NCBI GenBank assembly: GCA_005888295.1
Contig: VAWP01000067.1
Location: forward strand, 1 to 33,204
Length of the DNA stretch: 33,204 bases
Source of the DNA: Actinomycetota bacterium
GTDB taxonomy: Bacteria > Actinomycetota > Acidimicrobiia > Acidimicrobiales > AC-9
Direction: 5' to 3'
Part shown: positions 21,694 to 29,218 of the stretch, piece after piece
Numbering within the stretch: position 1 is the stretch's first letter
Layout of the letters: each line of letters starts with the position of its first letter
Notes under the pieces: generated by a model
What the model was told of the DNA's origin: nothing
The model's input: the letters and a program-made list of their open reading frames with translations, nothing else
The model's database searches: none
Made by a program: the position numbers and the translations under genes

Positions 21694-22104
21694 CTAGCCC
21701 GCCCGGTCGGGACCGGCCCGATCGATCGTGATCCGCAAGAGGAGCCGGCGGTCCCGCTCCATGGCCCGGCGGTAGTCGTCCCAGTCGGGGTGCTCACCGC
21801 TGACGGACCGGTAGTAGGCGACCAGCTCGTCCATGGCGTCGGGGAGCTCCAGGAGGTCGACCGGCCCCTCCACCTGGACCCACGGACCGAAGAACTCGTC
21901 GCTCACCACGCACAGCGCCGCCCACGGGCGACGGCGTACGTTCACGGTCTTCATGGCGCCGGCTCGGGTGCTGACCACGGCCCGACCCCCACCGTCGATG
22001 GCGGTCGTCACCGGCGACAGCTGCGCACGACCGTCGCTTCGGGTGGTGGCCAGCACGCCCCGATGGTGCGAACGGATGAACCTGCGGGCATCCTCGGCGT
22101 CCAT
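21694..22104 (-). CDS. Pyridoxamine 5'-phosphate oxidase-fold protein, probable F420-dependent oxidoreductase
   Basis: 'MDAEDARRFIRSHHRGVLATTRSDGRAQLSPVTTAID...VVSTRAGAMKTVNVRRRPWAALCVVSDEFFGPWVQVEGPVDLLELPDAMDELVAYYRSVSGEHPDWDDYRRAM'. Confidence 0.88.
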   Translation of the reverse strand: MDAEDARRFIRSHHRGVLATTRSDGRAQLSPVTTAIDGGGRAVVSTRAGAMKTVNVRRRPWAALCVVSDEFFGPWVQVEGPVDLLELPDAMDELVAYYRSVSGEHPDWDDYRRAMERDRRLLLRITIDRAGPDRAG

Positions 22105-22120
22105 GACGAGCGAGGCTACC

Positions 22121-22242
22121 GTCTCGCCGGGCCAGCCTCCCGGGCTGGCCGTCTCGCCGGGCCAGCCTCCCGGGCTGGCCGTCTCGTCGGGGCCAGCCTC
22201 CCGGGCTGGCCGTCTCGTCGGGGCCAGCCTCCCGGGCTGGCC
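22121..22242 (-). repeat. Hairpin-repeat locus C, left array: four tandem 30-31 bp units GTCTCG(C/T)CGGG(G)CCAGCCTCCCGGGCTGGCC
   Basis: Units 22121-22150, 22151-22180 (identical), 22181-22211, 22212-22242 (identical); minus strand core GGCCAGCC-CGGGA-GGCTGGCC. Confidence 0.95.
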
Positions 22243-22284
22243 CATGCCAATCGTGTGGTCCCTGTACGATCCCGGCGGAGCCGC

Positions 22285-22348
22285 GCAGCCGGCCCGGGAG
22301 GCCGGCCCGAAGGCACGCAGCCGGCCCGGGAGGCCGGCCCGAAGGCAC
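22285..22348 (+). repeat. Hairpin-repeat locus C, right array: two identical tandem 32-bp units GCAGCCGGCCCGGGAGGCCGGCCCGAAGGCAC
   Basis: Units 22285-22316 and 22317-22348; opposite orientation to the left array; same core as loci A and D. Confidence 0.95.
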
Positions 22349-22365
22349 GGGAGGTGGGCGCCAGC

Positions 22366-24006
22366 ATGCTGAGCACGATGCAGGACAGACCGCTGACGAT
22401 CAGCGCCATCCTTCGCCACGGCCAGCAGACGTACGCCGACAGCGAGGTGGTCACGCATGGAGACGACGGCCGCCGCAGGGCCAGCTTCGCGACCGTGGGC
22501 GACCGAGCCGAGCGCCTGGCCGCCGCCCTGCGTGACCTGGGCGTGGAGCGGGGCGACCGGGTCGGTACCTTTTGCTGGAACGAGCAGGAGCACCTCGAGG
22601 CGTACCTGGCCGTTCCGAGCATGGGCGCCGTCCTCCACACCCTCAACATCCGGCTCTTCCCCGAACAGCTGAGCTACGTCGTGAACCACGCCGAGGATCG
22701 CCTCGTGCTCGTCGACGCGTCCTTGGCTCCCGTGCTGGCGCGGGTCGTCGGCGAGCTGAAGACGGTGCAGCACATCGTCGTGATCGGCGAGGGGGACGCC
22801 AGCCCGCTGGGCGAGACGCTTCGATACGAGCAGCTGCTCGCCGCCGCGGACACCGGCTTCGATTGGCCCGAGGTGGACGAGCGCGAGGCCGCTGCCATGT
22901 GCTACACGAGCGGCACGACGGGGAACCCCAAGGGGGTCGTGTACAGCCACCGGTCCACGTTCCTGCACAGTCTCGCCGTGACCTCCGCGGCCAGCCTCGC
23001 CGTCAACGAGCGCGACCGCGTGTTGGTCATCGTGCCCATGTTCCACGCCAACGCGTGGGGAATGCCCTATGCGGCGTGGCTGGTGGGGGCCGACTTCATC
23101 TTCCCGCAGCGCTTCGTCCAGCCCGAGCCGCTGGCGAGGATCATCGCCGAGGAGCGGCCGACAACGTCGGAGGGGGTACCGACGGTCTTGAACGACCTCC
23201 TCCACTACGGAGAGGACCACGATCTCGACCTCTCCTCGCTGCGCCTGGTCACGGCGGGCGGGTCGGCCGTGCCACGAGCCCTCATCGAGCGCTACCGGGA
23301 CCGCTACGGGGTCTGCATCGTGCAGGGCTGGGGGATGACCGAGACGAGCCCGCTCTGCGCGTTGTCCTTCCCGCCCAAGGGCGCGGCCGAGGACGAGGAG
23401 GTGGACTATCTGGCCCGCAGCGGCCGGGTGGTCCCCGGAGTCGAGGTTCGCGTCGTGGCCCCCGACGGCTCCGTGTTGCCACGCGACGGGAGGTCGGTCG
23501 GGGAGTTCGAGGTGCGCGGGGCCTGGATCACGGGCTCGTACTACGGCGACCCGTCACCCGAGCGGTTCCACGACGGCTGGCTGCGAACGGGGGACGTCGG
23601 GACGCTGGACGGCCGCGGGTACATGCAGATCACCGACCGCACCAAGGACGTCGTCAAATCGGGTGGCGAGTGGATCTCGTCGGTAGAGCTCGAGACCGCG
23701 CTCATGTCCCACCCCTCCGTGTTCGAGGCCGCCGTCGTCGGGGTGCCCGACCCCCGGTGGGACGAACGCCCCCTGGCCTGCGTGGTGCCCTGCGAGGGCG
23801 CCGACCCCGATCCGCTCCAGCTGCGGCGCTTCCTCGCCGACCGGTTCGCCAGGTTCTGGTTGCCAGAGCGCTGGGCGATCGTCGAGGAGGTGCCCAAGAC
23901 CAGTGTCGGCAAGTTCGACAAGAAGGTGCTGCGGGCCCGCTTCGCCGACGGTTCCCTGCACGTCGTCACGGCCGGCGACCCCGCGCAGCGCCCGGCGGGC
24001 GATTGA
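22366..24006 (+). CDS. Long/medium-chain fatty acid-CoA ligase (AMP-dependent synthetase)
   Basis: '[20 protein letters not shown]', '[11 protein letters not shown]', '[40 protein letters not shown]', '[13 protein letters not shown]'; SD GGGAGGTGG before ATG 22366. Confidence 0.95.
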   Translation: MLSTMQDRPLTISAILRHGQQTYADSEVVTHGDDGRRRASFATVGDRAERLAAALRDLGVERGDRVGTFCWNEQEHLEAYLAVPSMGAVLHTLNIRLFPEQLSYVVNHAEDRLVLVDASLAPVLARVVGELKTVQHIVVIGEGDASPLGETLRYEQLLAAADTGFDWPEVDEREAAAMCYTSGTTGNPKGVVYSHRSTFLHSLAVTSAASLAVNERDRVLVIVPMFHANAWGMPYAAWLVGADFIFPQRFVQPEPLARIIAEERPTTSEGVPTVLNDLLHYGEDHDLDLSSLRLVTAGGSAVPRALIERYRDRYGVCIVQGWGMTETSPLCALSFPPKGAAEDEEVDYLARSGRVVPGVEVRVVAPDGSVLPRDGRSVGEFEVRGAWITGSYYGDPSPERFHDGWLRTGDVGTLDGRGYMQITDRTKDVVKSGGEWISSVELETALMSHPSVFEAAVVGVPDPRWDERPLACVVPCEGADPDPLQLRRFLADRFARFWLPERWAIVEEVPKTSVGKFDKKVLRARFADGSLHVVTAGDPAQRPAGD

Positions 24007-24074
24007 GCCACGGCCCGGTGGCGGGCGTGGCGTCCGGCGAGGCCGCCTGCAACAGCGCGAGGCAGACTGGTGGG

Positions 24075-25508
24075 GTGACGGATGCGTTAGCGGCCGAGCT
24101 GTCGGCGGCGATGGCACCCGACAGGGTCCGTAGCGGTCCCCTCGAGCTGACCCTCTACCGACGGGACGCGTCCCTCCTCGAAGGCCAGCCGGGGGTGGTG
24201 TGCTTTCCGTCCACCACCGACGAGGTGCAGGCAGCAGTCACGATCGCCCGGCGACACGGTCGGGCGGTGGTGCCGCGGGGATCCGGAACCGGGCTGGCGG
24301 GCGGCGCCGTCCCGGTCGGGGTTGACGGAGCCGAGCCGGTCGTCATCGTGACCACCAAGATGGATCGCGTCCTCGAGATCGACGCGGACGCGCGGGTCGC
24401 ATGGGTCCAGCCCGGCGTGCTCAACCTCGACCTGTCGCGCCAGGTCGCTCACCTCGGATTGCATTTCGCGCCCGACCCCTCCAGCCAGCAGTCGTGCTCG
24501 GTCGGGGGCAACGTCGCCAACAACTCGGGTGGTCCGCACTGCCTGGCCTACGGCGTCACCAGCGCGCACGTACTGGCCCTCGAGGTCGTGCTCCCCGACG
24601 GGTCGCTGGCGCTGCTCGGTGACCTCGACCCGGAGCCTCCCGGCTACGACCTGCGGGGCGCGTTCGTCGGTAGCGAGGGGACGATGGGCATCGCCGTGCG
24701 CATCGCCGTGCGCCTGTCGCCCGACCCCCCAGCGGTGCGGACGGTGCTGGTCGACTTCGCCTCCATCGAGACCGCCGCCTCGACGGTCACCGGCATCATC
24801 GCCGCCGGCCTGGTACCCGCCGCCCTGGAGATGATGGACGCCCGGATCACATCGGCGGTCGAGGACTACGTGCATGCCGGCTTCCCGCGCGACGCGGCGG
24901 CCGTGCTGCTGGTGGAGCTCGACGGGCTGCCGGCGGGCGTGGAGGCCGCGACACAGATCGTCGCCGACGTCGCTGCTGCGAACGGCGCCCGCGGCGTGCG
25001 TGTGGCCGCGGACGAAGCCGAGCGGGCGCTGCTGTGGAAAGGCCGGAAGTCGGCCTTTGGTGCCATCGCCCGGATCGCCCCCGACTACTACCTCCACGAC
25101 ACGGTCGTGCCGCGCACCCGCCTGGTGGAGGTCCTCTCGGAGGTCTACGAGATCGCAGCCCGGCACCGGCTGCTGGTCGTGAACGTGTTCCACGCGGGGG
25201 ACGGCAACCTCCATCCGCTGCTGGTGTTCGACCGGAGGGAGCCCGGCGTGATGGCCCGGGTGCTCGCCGCCGGTACCGACATGATCGCCGCCTGCGTCGC
25301 CGTCGGCGGAGTGCTCTCCGGCGAGCACGGCATCGGTCTCGAGAAGCGGGACCACATGGGGCTGATCTTCTCGGACGACGACCTCGACGCCCAGAGGCGC
25401 CTCCGACTGGCTTTCGACCCCGAGCAGGCGTGCAACCCCCACAAGGTGCTGCCGTCGGGCTCCGGCTGCGGCGACCTGCAATCGGTGCCGGCGGGGGCCT
25501 GGATATGA
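24075..25508 (+). CDS. glcD: Glycolate oxidase subunit GlcD-like FAD-binding protein
   Basis: '[19 protein letters not shown]', '[39 protein letters not shown]', '[18 protein letters not shown]', '[14 protein letters not shown]'; GTG start. Confidence 0.92.
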   Translation: MTDALAAELSAAMAPDRVRSGPLELTLYRRDASLLEGQPGVVCFPSTTDEVQAAVTIARRHGRAVVPRGSGTGLAGGAVPVGVDGAEPVVIVTTKMDRVLEIDADARVAWVQPGVLNLDLSRQVAHLGLHFAPDPSSQQSCSVGGNVANNSGGPHCLAYGVTSAHVLALEVVLPDGSLALLGDLDPEPPGYDLRGAFVGSEGTMGIAVRIAVRLSPDPPAVRTVLVDFASIETAASTVTGIIAAGLVPAALEMMDARITSAVEDYVHAGFPRDAAAVLLVELDGLPAGVEAATQIVADVAAANGARGVRVAADEAERALLWKGRKSAFGAIARIAPDYYLHDTVVPRTRLVEVLSEVYEIAARHRLLVVNVFHAGDGNLHPLLVFDRREPGVMARVLAAGTDMIAACVAVGGVLSGEHGIGLEKRDHMGLIFSDDDLDAQRRLRLAFDPEQACNPHKVLPSGSGCGDLQSVPAGAWI

Positions 25509-26446
25509 CGGGACGGCCACAGACAGCGGCGCGCACTGACAGGCCGCTGGAGGACTTCGCCGCCGAGATCGGGACCAGTGACCCCGTTGTGGTGGTCGGC
25601 GGGCGCACGCAGTGGGGGGTGGGCGGCGAGCCCGACCCGACGGCTCGGGAGGTGCACGCTCCACGAGGCGTGGTGGCGCACGAGCCGGCGGAGATGATCG
25701 TGCGGGTTCGCGCCGGCACGACGGTGGCCGAGCTCGACGCCGTGCTGGCCGAGGGCGGACAGACGATCGCCCTCGATCCCGCCCACCCCGAGCGGGCGAC
25801 GGTGGGCGGCGTCCTGGCCGTGGGGCAGAGTGGGCCTCGCCGCCTCGGCTGGGGCCCGGTTCGTGACACGCTGCTCGAGGCGCGGTTCGTGTCCGCCGAG
25901 GGCCGGCTCATCCGCGCCGGCGGACCGGTGGTGAAGAACGTCACCGGGTTCGACCTCTGCCGTCTCCTGGTCGGCTCGCTCGGGACGATCGGCTTGCTCG
26001 CCGAGATCGTCCTGCGGGTGCGACCCCGTCCTCCGGTAGCCGTCTGGCTTCGCGGCGCCGCCGATGACCCCGACCGCCTTCGCCAGGCCCTGTTCCGCCC
26101 GTCATCGATCCTGTGGGACGGCATCGACTGCTGGGTGCTGCTCGAAGGTCACCCGGCGGACGTCGAGGCCGAGATCAAGGCCATCGGGCCGGGCTTCGAT
26201 CCGGTCGCGGAGCCCCCGCCCCTGCCGAGCGGCGGCCGGTGGTCGATGAGCCCTTCGGCCGTCCGCAACGTCGTCGCCACACTCGAGCCGGGCACGTTCG
26301 TCGCCGAGGTCGGCGTCGGCATCGTGCACGAGTCGACGGCTCCGCCGTCGCGTCGGGTGCAGCCGGCGACGGCCGCTCTGCATCAGCGCATCAAGGCCAA
26401 CTTCGATCCCACCGGGCGTCTGAACCCGGGGCGGATGGTGACATGA
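25505..26446 (+). CDS. glcE: Glycolate oxidase subunit GlcE-like FAD-binding protein
   Basis: 'RVRAGTTVAELDAVLAEGGQTIALDPAHPERATVGGVLAVGQSGPRRLGWGPVRDTLL', 'GGPVVKNVTGFDLCRLLVGSLGTIGLLAEI', 'NFDPTGRLNPGRM'; overlaps glcD by 4 bp. Confidence 0.92.
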   Translation: MTGRPQTAARTDRPLEDFAAEIGTSDPVVVVGGRTQWGVGGEPDPTAREVHAPRGVVAHEPAEMIVRVRAGTTVAELDAVLAEGGQTIALDPAHPERATVGGVLAVGQSGPRRLGWGPVRDTLLEARFVSAEGRLIRAGGPVVKNVTGFDLCRLLVGSLGTIGLLAEIVLRVRPRPPVAVWLRGAADDPDRLRQALFRPSSILWDGIDCWVLLEGHPADVEAEIKAIGPGFDPVAEPPPLPSGGRWSMSPSAVRNVVATLEPGTFVAEVGVGIVHESTAPPSRRVQPATAALHQRIKANFDPTGRLNPGRMVT

Positions 26447-27741
26447 GACTGGCCGTCGCCGACGAGGACCTGTCGGCCTGCGTGTCCTGCGGCCTGTGCC
26501 TTCCGCACTGCCCCACGTACCGGGTAACGGGGGAGGAGTCCGCTTCGCCGCGGGGTCGGATCGCCGCCATGCGGGCGACGCACGCCACGGACGCACCTGC
26601 GGGACCGGAGTTCGCCGAGTTCATGGACCTGTGTGTCCAATGCCGCGGGTGCGAGGTGGCGTGCCCGTCGTCGGTACCCTTCGGGCGTCTCATGGAGGGT
26701 GCACGCGCGACCCTCGCCCGCGAGACGGCGTACCAACCGCGCCGGCGACGGATGGGCTACGCCGTGCTCGGCCACCACCGCCTCCTGCTCCTCGCCTCGT
26801 CGGCCGCTGCGGTGCTCCAGCGCCTGCACCTGGTTCCGGCGCGGCTCGGCCTGCCCCGGTTGCCCCTGCGACGCCCGCGGCTGCGACCAGGAGATACAGC
26901 CGGCCCGGGAGGCCGGCCCATCGGTACAGCCGGCCCGGGAGGCCGGCCCATCGGTACAGCCGGCCCGGGAGGCCGGCCCATCGGTACAGCCGGCCCGGGA
27001 GGCCGGCCCATCGGTACAGCCGGCGTGGGAGGCAGGCCCCCGGAGCCCGACGCCTGGCTGTTCACCGGCTGCGTCATGGACGCCTGGATGCGCCCGACTC
27101 ACGCCGCAGCCCTACGGGTGATGCACGCCACGGGCGCCCGCGTGGCATTGCCCGGTCCTGGCGGCGACTGCTGCGGTGCCCTGCACGTGCACGCCGGGCT
27201 CCGCCGCCAGGCCGAGGCGTTGGCCCGCCGCGTCATGGCGTCCATGCCCGGTGACGCCCACGTGGTGGTCGACTCGGCCGGGTGCGGTGCCGCGCTCAAG
27301 GACTACGGAGCGCTGCTCGGGACCGCCGAGGCACGACGATTTTCCGACCGGGTGCTCGACGTACACGAGTGGCTGGCCGCCCGCGCCGGCCGGTTGCCGG
27401 CCGCCCGGCGGCGGCTCACCGGCCCGGTCGCGGTCCAGGACCCGTGTCACCTCCGCCACGTCCAGCAGGCCCATCAGCACGTGCGAACCGTGCTCGCCCC
27501 CTACGCCGACCTGGTCGAGCTGGGCGACGACGGCCTGTGTTGCGGAGCGGGCGGAGCCTACGCCGGTATCCACCCAGCGATGGCCCAGGAGATCCGGGCC
27601 CGAAAGGTCGCAGCCATCGCCGCGACCGGGGCTCCCGTCGTCGCCAGCGCCAACCCAGGGTGCATCGTGCACCTCGCCGGAGCGGGGCTCGACGTTCGCC
27701 ATCCGGTCGACATCATCGCCTGGTCGCTCGATGGCGGCTGA
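26443..27741 (+). CDS. glcF: Glycolate oxidase iron-sulfur subunit GlcF-like, with in-frame hairpin-repeat array
   Basis: Two CxxCxxCxxxCP clusters (CVSCGLCLPHCP, CVQCRGCEVACP) and CCG motifs (FTGCVMD, GDCCGALH, DPCHLRH, GLCCGAGGAY); the interdomain linker carries (TAGPGGRPIG)4. Confidence 0.93.
   Translation: MRLAVADEDLSACVSCGLCLPHCPTYRVTGEESASPRGRIAAMRATHATDAPAGPEFAEFMDLCVQCRGCEVACPSSVPFGRLMEGARATLARETAYQPRRRRMGYAVLGHHRLLLLASSAAAVLQRLHLVPARLGLPRLPLRRPRLRPGDTAGPGGRPIGTAGPGGRPIGTAGPGGRPIGTAGPGGRPIGTAGVGGRPPEPDAWLFTGCVMDAWMRPTHAAALRVMHATGARVALPGPGGDCCGALHVHAGLRRQAEALARRVMASMPGDAHVVVDSAGCGAALKDYGALLGTAEARRFSDRVLDVHEWLAARAGRLPAARRRLTGPVAVQDPCHLRHVQQAHQHVRTVLAPYADLVELGDDGLCCGAGGAYAGIHPAMAQEIRARKVAAIAATGAPVVASANPGCIVHLAGAGLDVRHPVDIIAWSLDGG
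26895..27044 (+). repeat. Hairpin-repeat locus D: four identical 30-bp units TACAGCCGGCCCGGGAGGCCGGCCCATCGG plus one degenerate unit, inside glcF
   Basis: Units 26895-26924, 26925-26954, 26955-26984, 26985-27014, degenerate 27015-27044 (TACAGCCGGCGTGGGAGGCAGGCCCCCGGA). Confidence 0.97.
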
Positions 27742-27934
27742 CCTCGACGACATCCGCAGCCGCCTCGAAGCCATCGCCGAGGAGCTCGCCGACATGGCCA
27801 TGGAGGCGTTGCGCGACGCCATCGAAGCCGGCGAACAGCGCCGGCCGGCCGAGGAGCGCCGCCTCACCCAGGCACGCCGCTCGGTGGAGCGCGCCGCTTC
27901 GTTGCTCCAAGCAGAGGATGACGTGGGCGGGTGA
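27731..27934 (+). CDS. Small coiled-coil-like hypothetical protein (67 aa), overlaps end of glcF
   Basis: MAADLDDIRSRLEAIAEELADMAMEALRDAIEAGEQRRPAEERRLTQARRSVERAASLLQAEDDVGG; ATG at 27731 inside the glcF 3' end. Confidence 0.65.
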   Translation: MAADLDDIRSRLEAIAEELADMAMEALRDAIEAGEQRRPAEERRLTQARRSVERAASLLQAEDDVGG

Positions 27935-28012
27935 GGAACCGGCACCCGTCGCCGGCCGTCAGTCGCCAGTGGGCCGACCGAAGGCGAGGCCCCGGAGCAG
28001 GGGAGCTCCCCC

Positions 28013-28073
28013 CGTTCCAGATTGCGTCGAAAACGACCCGAACTCCCGTCCGTTTTCGACGTGATCTGGAACG
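28013..28073. repeat. 23-bp inverted repeat (two mismatches, 15-nt spacer) between convergent genes; candidate terminator or 3'-end hairpin
   Basis: CGTTCCAGATTGCGTCGAAAACG (28013-28035) / CGTTTTCGACGTGATCTGGAACG (28051-28073). Confidence 0.85.
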
Positions 28074-28169
28074 ACGGTTGTATCCGAAGGCGCCCCCCCG
28101 TGCGGACTCGTCGGCGCGGCAGACAGGCCGAGACGCTCGGCCGGATCGCCAGCGACAAACGGAGACGCC

Positions 28170-29207
28170 TCAGTCCCGGTTCAGCGCGTCGATGAGCTGG
28201 CGGAGGCGGCCGTAGTGGATGCGGTCGAAGTGCAGTGCGATGCGCGGCAGGTCGACGTTGTCCCGGCCGGCGCGCTCCTGCGGCAGCGGGTCGGTGCGGT
28301 GGATGTCGCCATGGGCGCAGATGTCGGCGAACTCGCGGTTGAGGAGGGCGAGCTTGTCGTCCGATGGTGCCGTGCGCAGCCTGATGACCGACAGGTCACC
28401 GACCACCCGAAGCGAGTGGTAGGTGCGGTAGAAGTCGAGGACCTCCTGCGCCGCGCAGGCGACGTCGTCGGTGATGCGGTACAAGGCGGTGTCGTCGGGC
28501 GAGACGAGGCCCCGAGCGCCGAGCTCCTGGGTGACGAACCGTTCCCACGCCCGCCAGTAGCTGCCTTCGGGCACGTCGACGAAGACCAGCGGTGACGGCT
28601 CGGCCTTCCCGGTCTGGAGCAGGGTCAACAGCTCGAAGGACTCGTCCAGGGTGCCGAAACCACCGGGCAGGACGGCGTACCCGTCGGACTCCTTGAGGAG
28701 CATCAGCTTGCGGGTGAAGAAGTACTTCATCTCCACCAGCTTGGGGTCGCCGGAGATGAAGGCGTTGGGCGCGTCCTCGAACGGCAACCGGATGTTGATC
28801 CCGAAGGCCTTGTCCGGGCCTGCGCCCTCCAAGCCGGCCGCCATGATCCCCGGCCCAGCGCCCGTCACCAGCATCCACCCGGCCCGTGCGAGGTTGGCCG
28901 CCAGCTCCCTCGCCTGGGCGTAGAGCGGATCGTCGGCTCGCGTCCGGGCCGAGCCGAACATGGTCAGCTTGGGGACGGACCGGTAGGGTGCGAAGACGGC
29001 GAACGCCTCCGCCATCTCCTTCACCGCTGCGTTGGTGATCTTCAGATCCAGGCGGTCGGCCCCGTTGCTCGCCATGCGGATCGTCGTGGCCAGGATCTCG
29101 AACAGCTGATCGCGGTTCGCCTGGGCGCCCGCAGCATCGAGGAGCTCCTCGATGCTGCGATCGATCTCGGGTCGGCCGGTTCGACGTCGCCGGGTGCGCT
29201 CGGCCAC
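28170..29207 (-). CDS. LOG family / TIGR00730-like Rossmann-fold nucleotide-binding protein
   Basis: 'VPKLTMFGSARTRADDPLYAQARELAANLARAGWMLVTGAGPGIMAAGLEGA', 'YAVLPGGFGTLDESFELLTLLQTGK'; GTG start at 29207 chosen, exact start uncertain. Confidence 0.88.
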   Translation of the reverse strand: MAERTRRRRTGRPEIDRSIEELLDAAGAQANRDQLFEILATTIRMASNGADRLDLKITNAAVKEMAEAFAVFAPYRSVPKLTMFGSARTRADDPLYAQARELAANLARAGWMLVTGAGPGIMAAGLEGAGPDKAFGINIRLPFEDAPNAFISGDPKLVEMKYFFTRKLMLLKESDGYAVLPGGFGTLDESFELLTLLQTGKAEPSPLVFVDVPEGSYWRAWERFVTQELGARGLVSPDDTALYRITDDVACAAQEVLDFYRTYHSLRVVGDLSVIRLRTAPSDDKLALLNREFADICAHGDIHRTDPLPQERAGRDNVDLPRIALHFDRIHYGRLRQLIDALNRD

Positions 29208-29218
29208 TCGGGCCCTGC

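Noticed and set aside
22121-22348. CRISPR array
   Set aside because: Direct repeats are head-to-tail without unique spacers, two arrays are oppositely oriented, and no cas genes are present.
26895-27044. CRISPR array inside an ORF
   Set aside because: Perfect tandem repeat with no variable spacers, located in frame in glcF.
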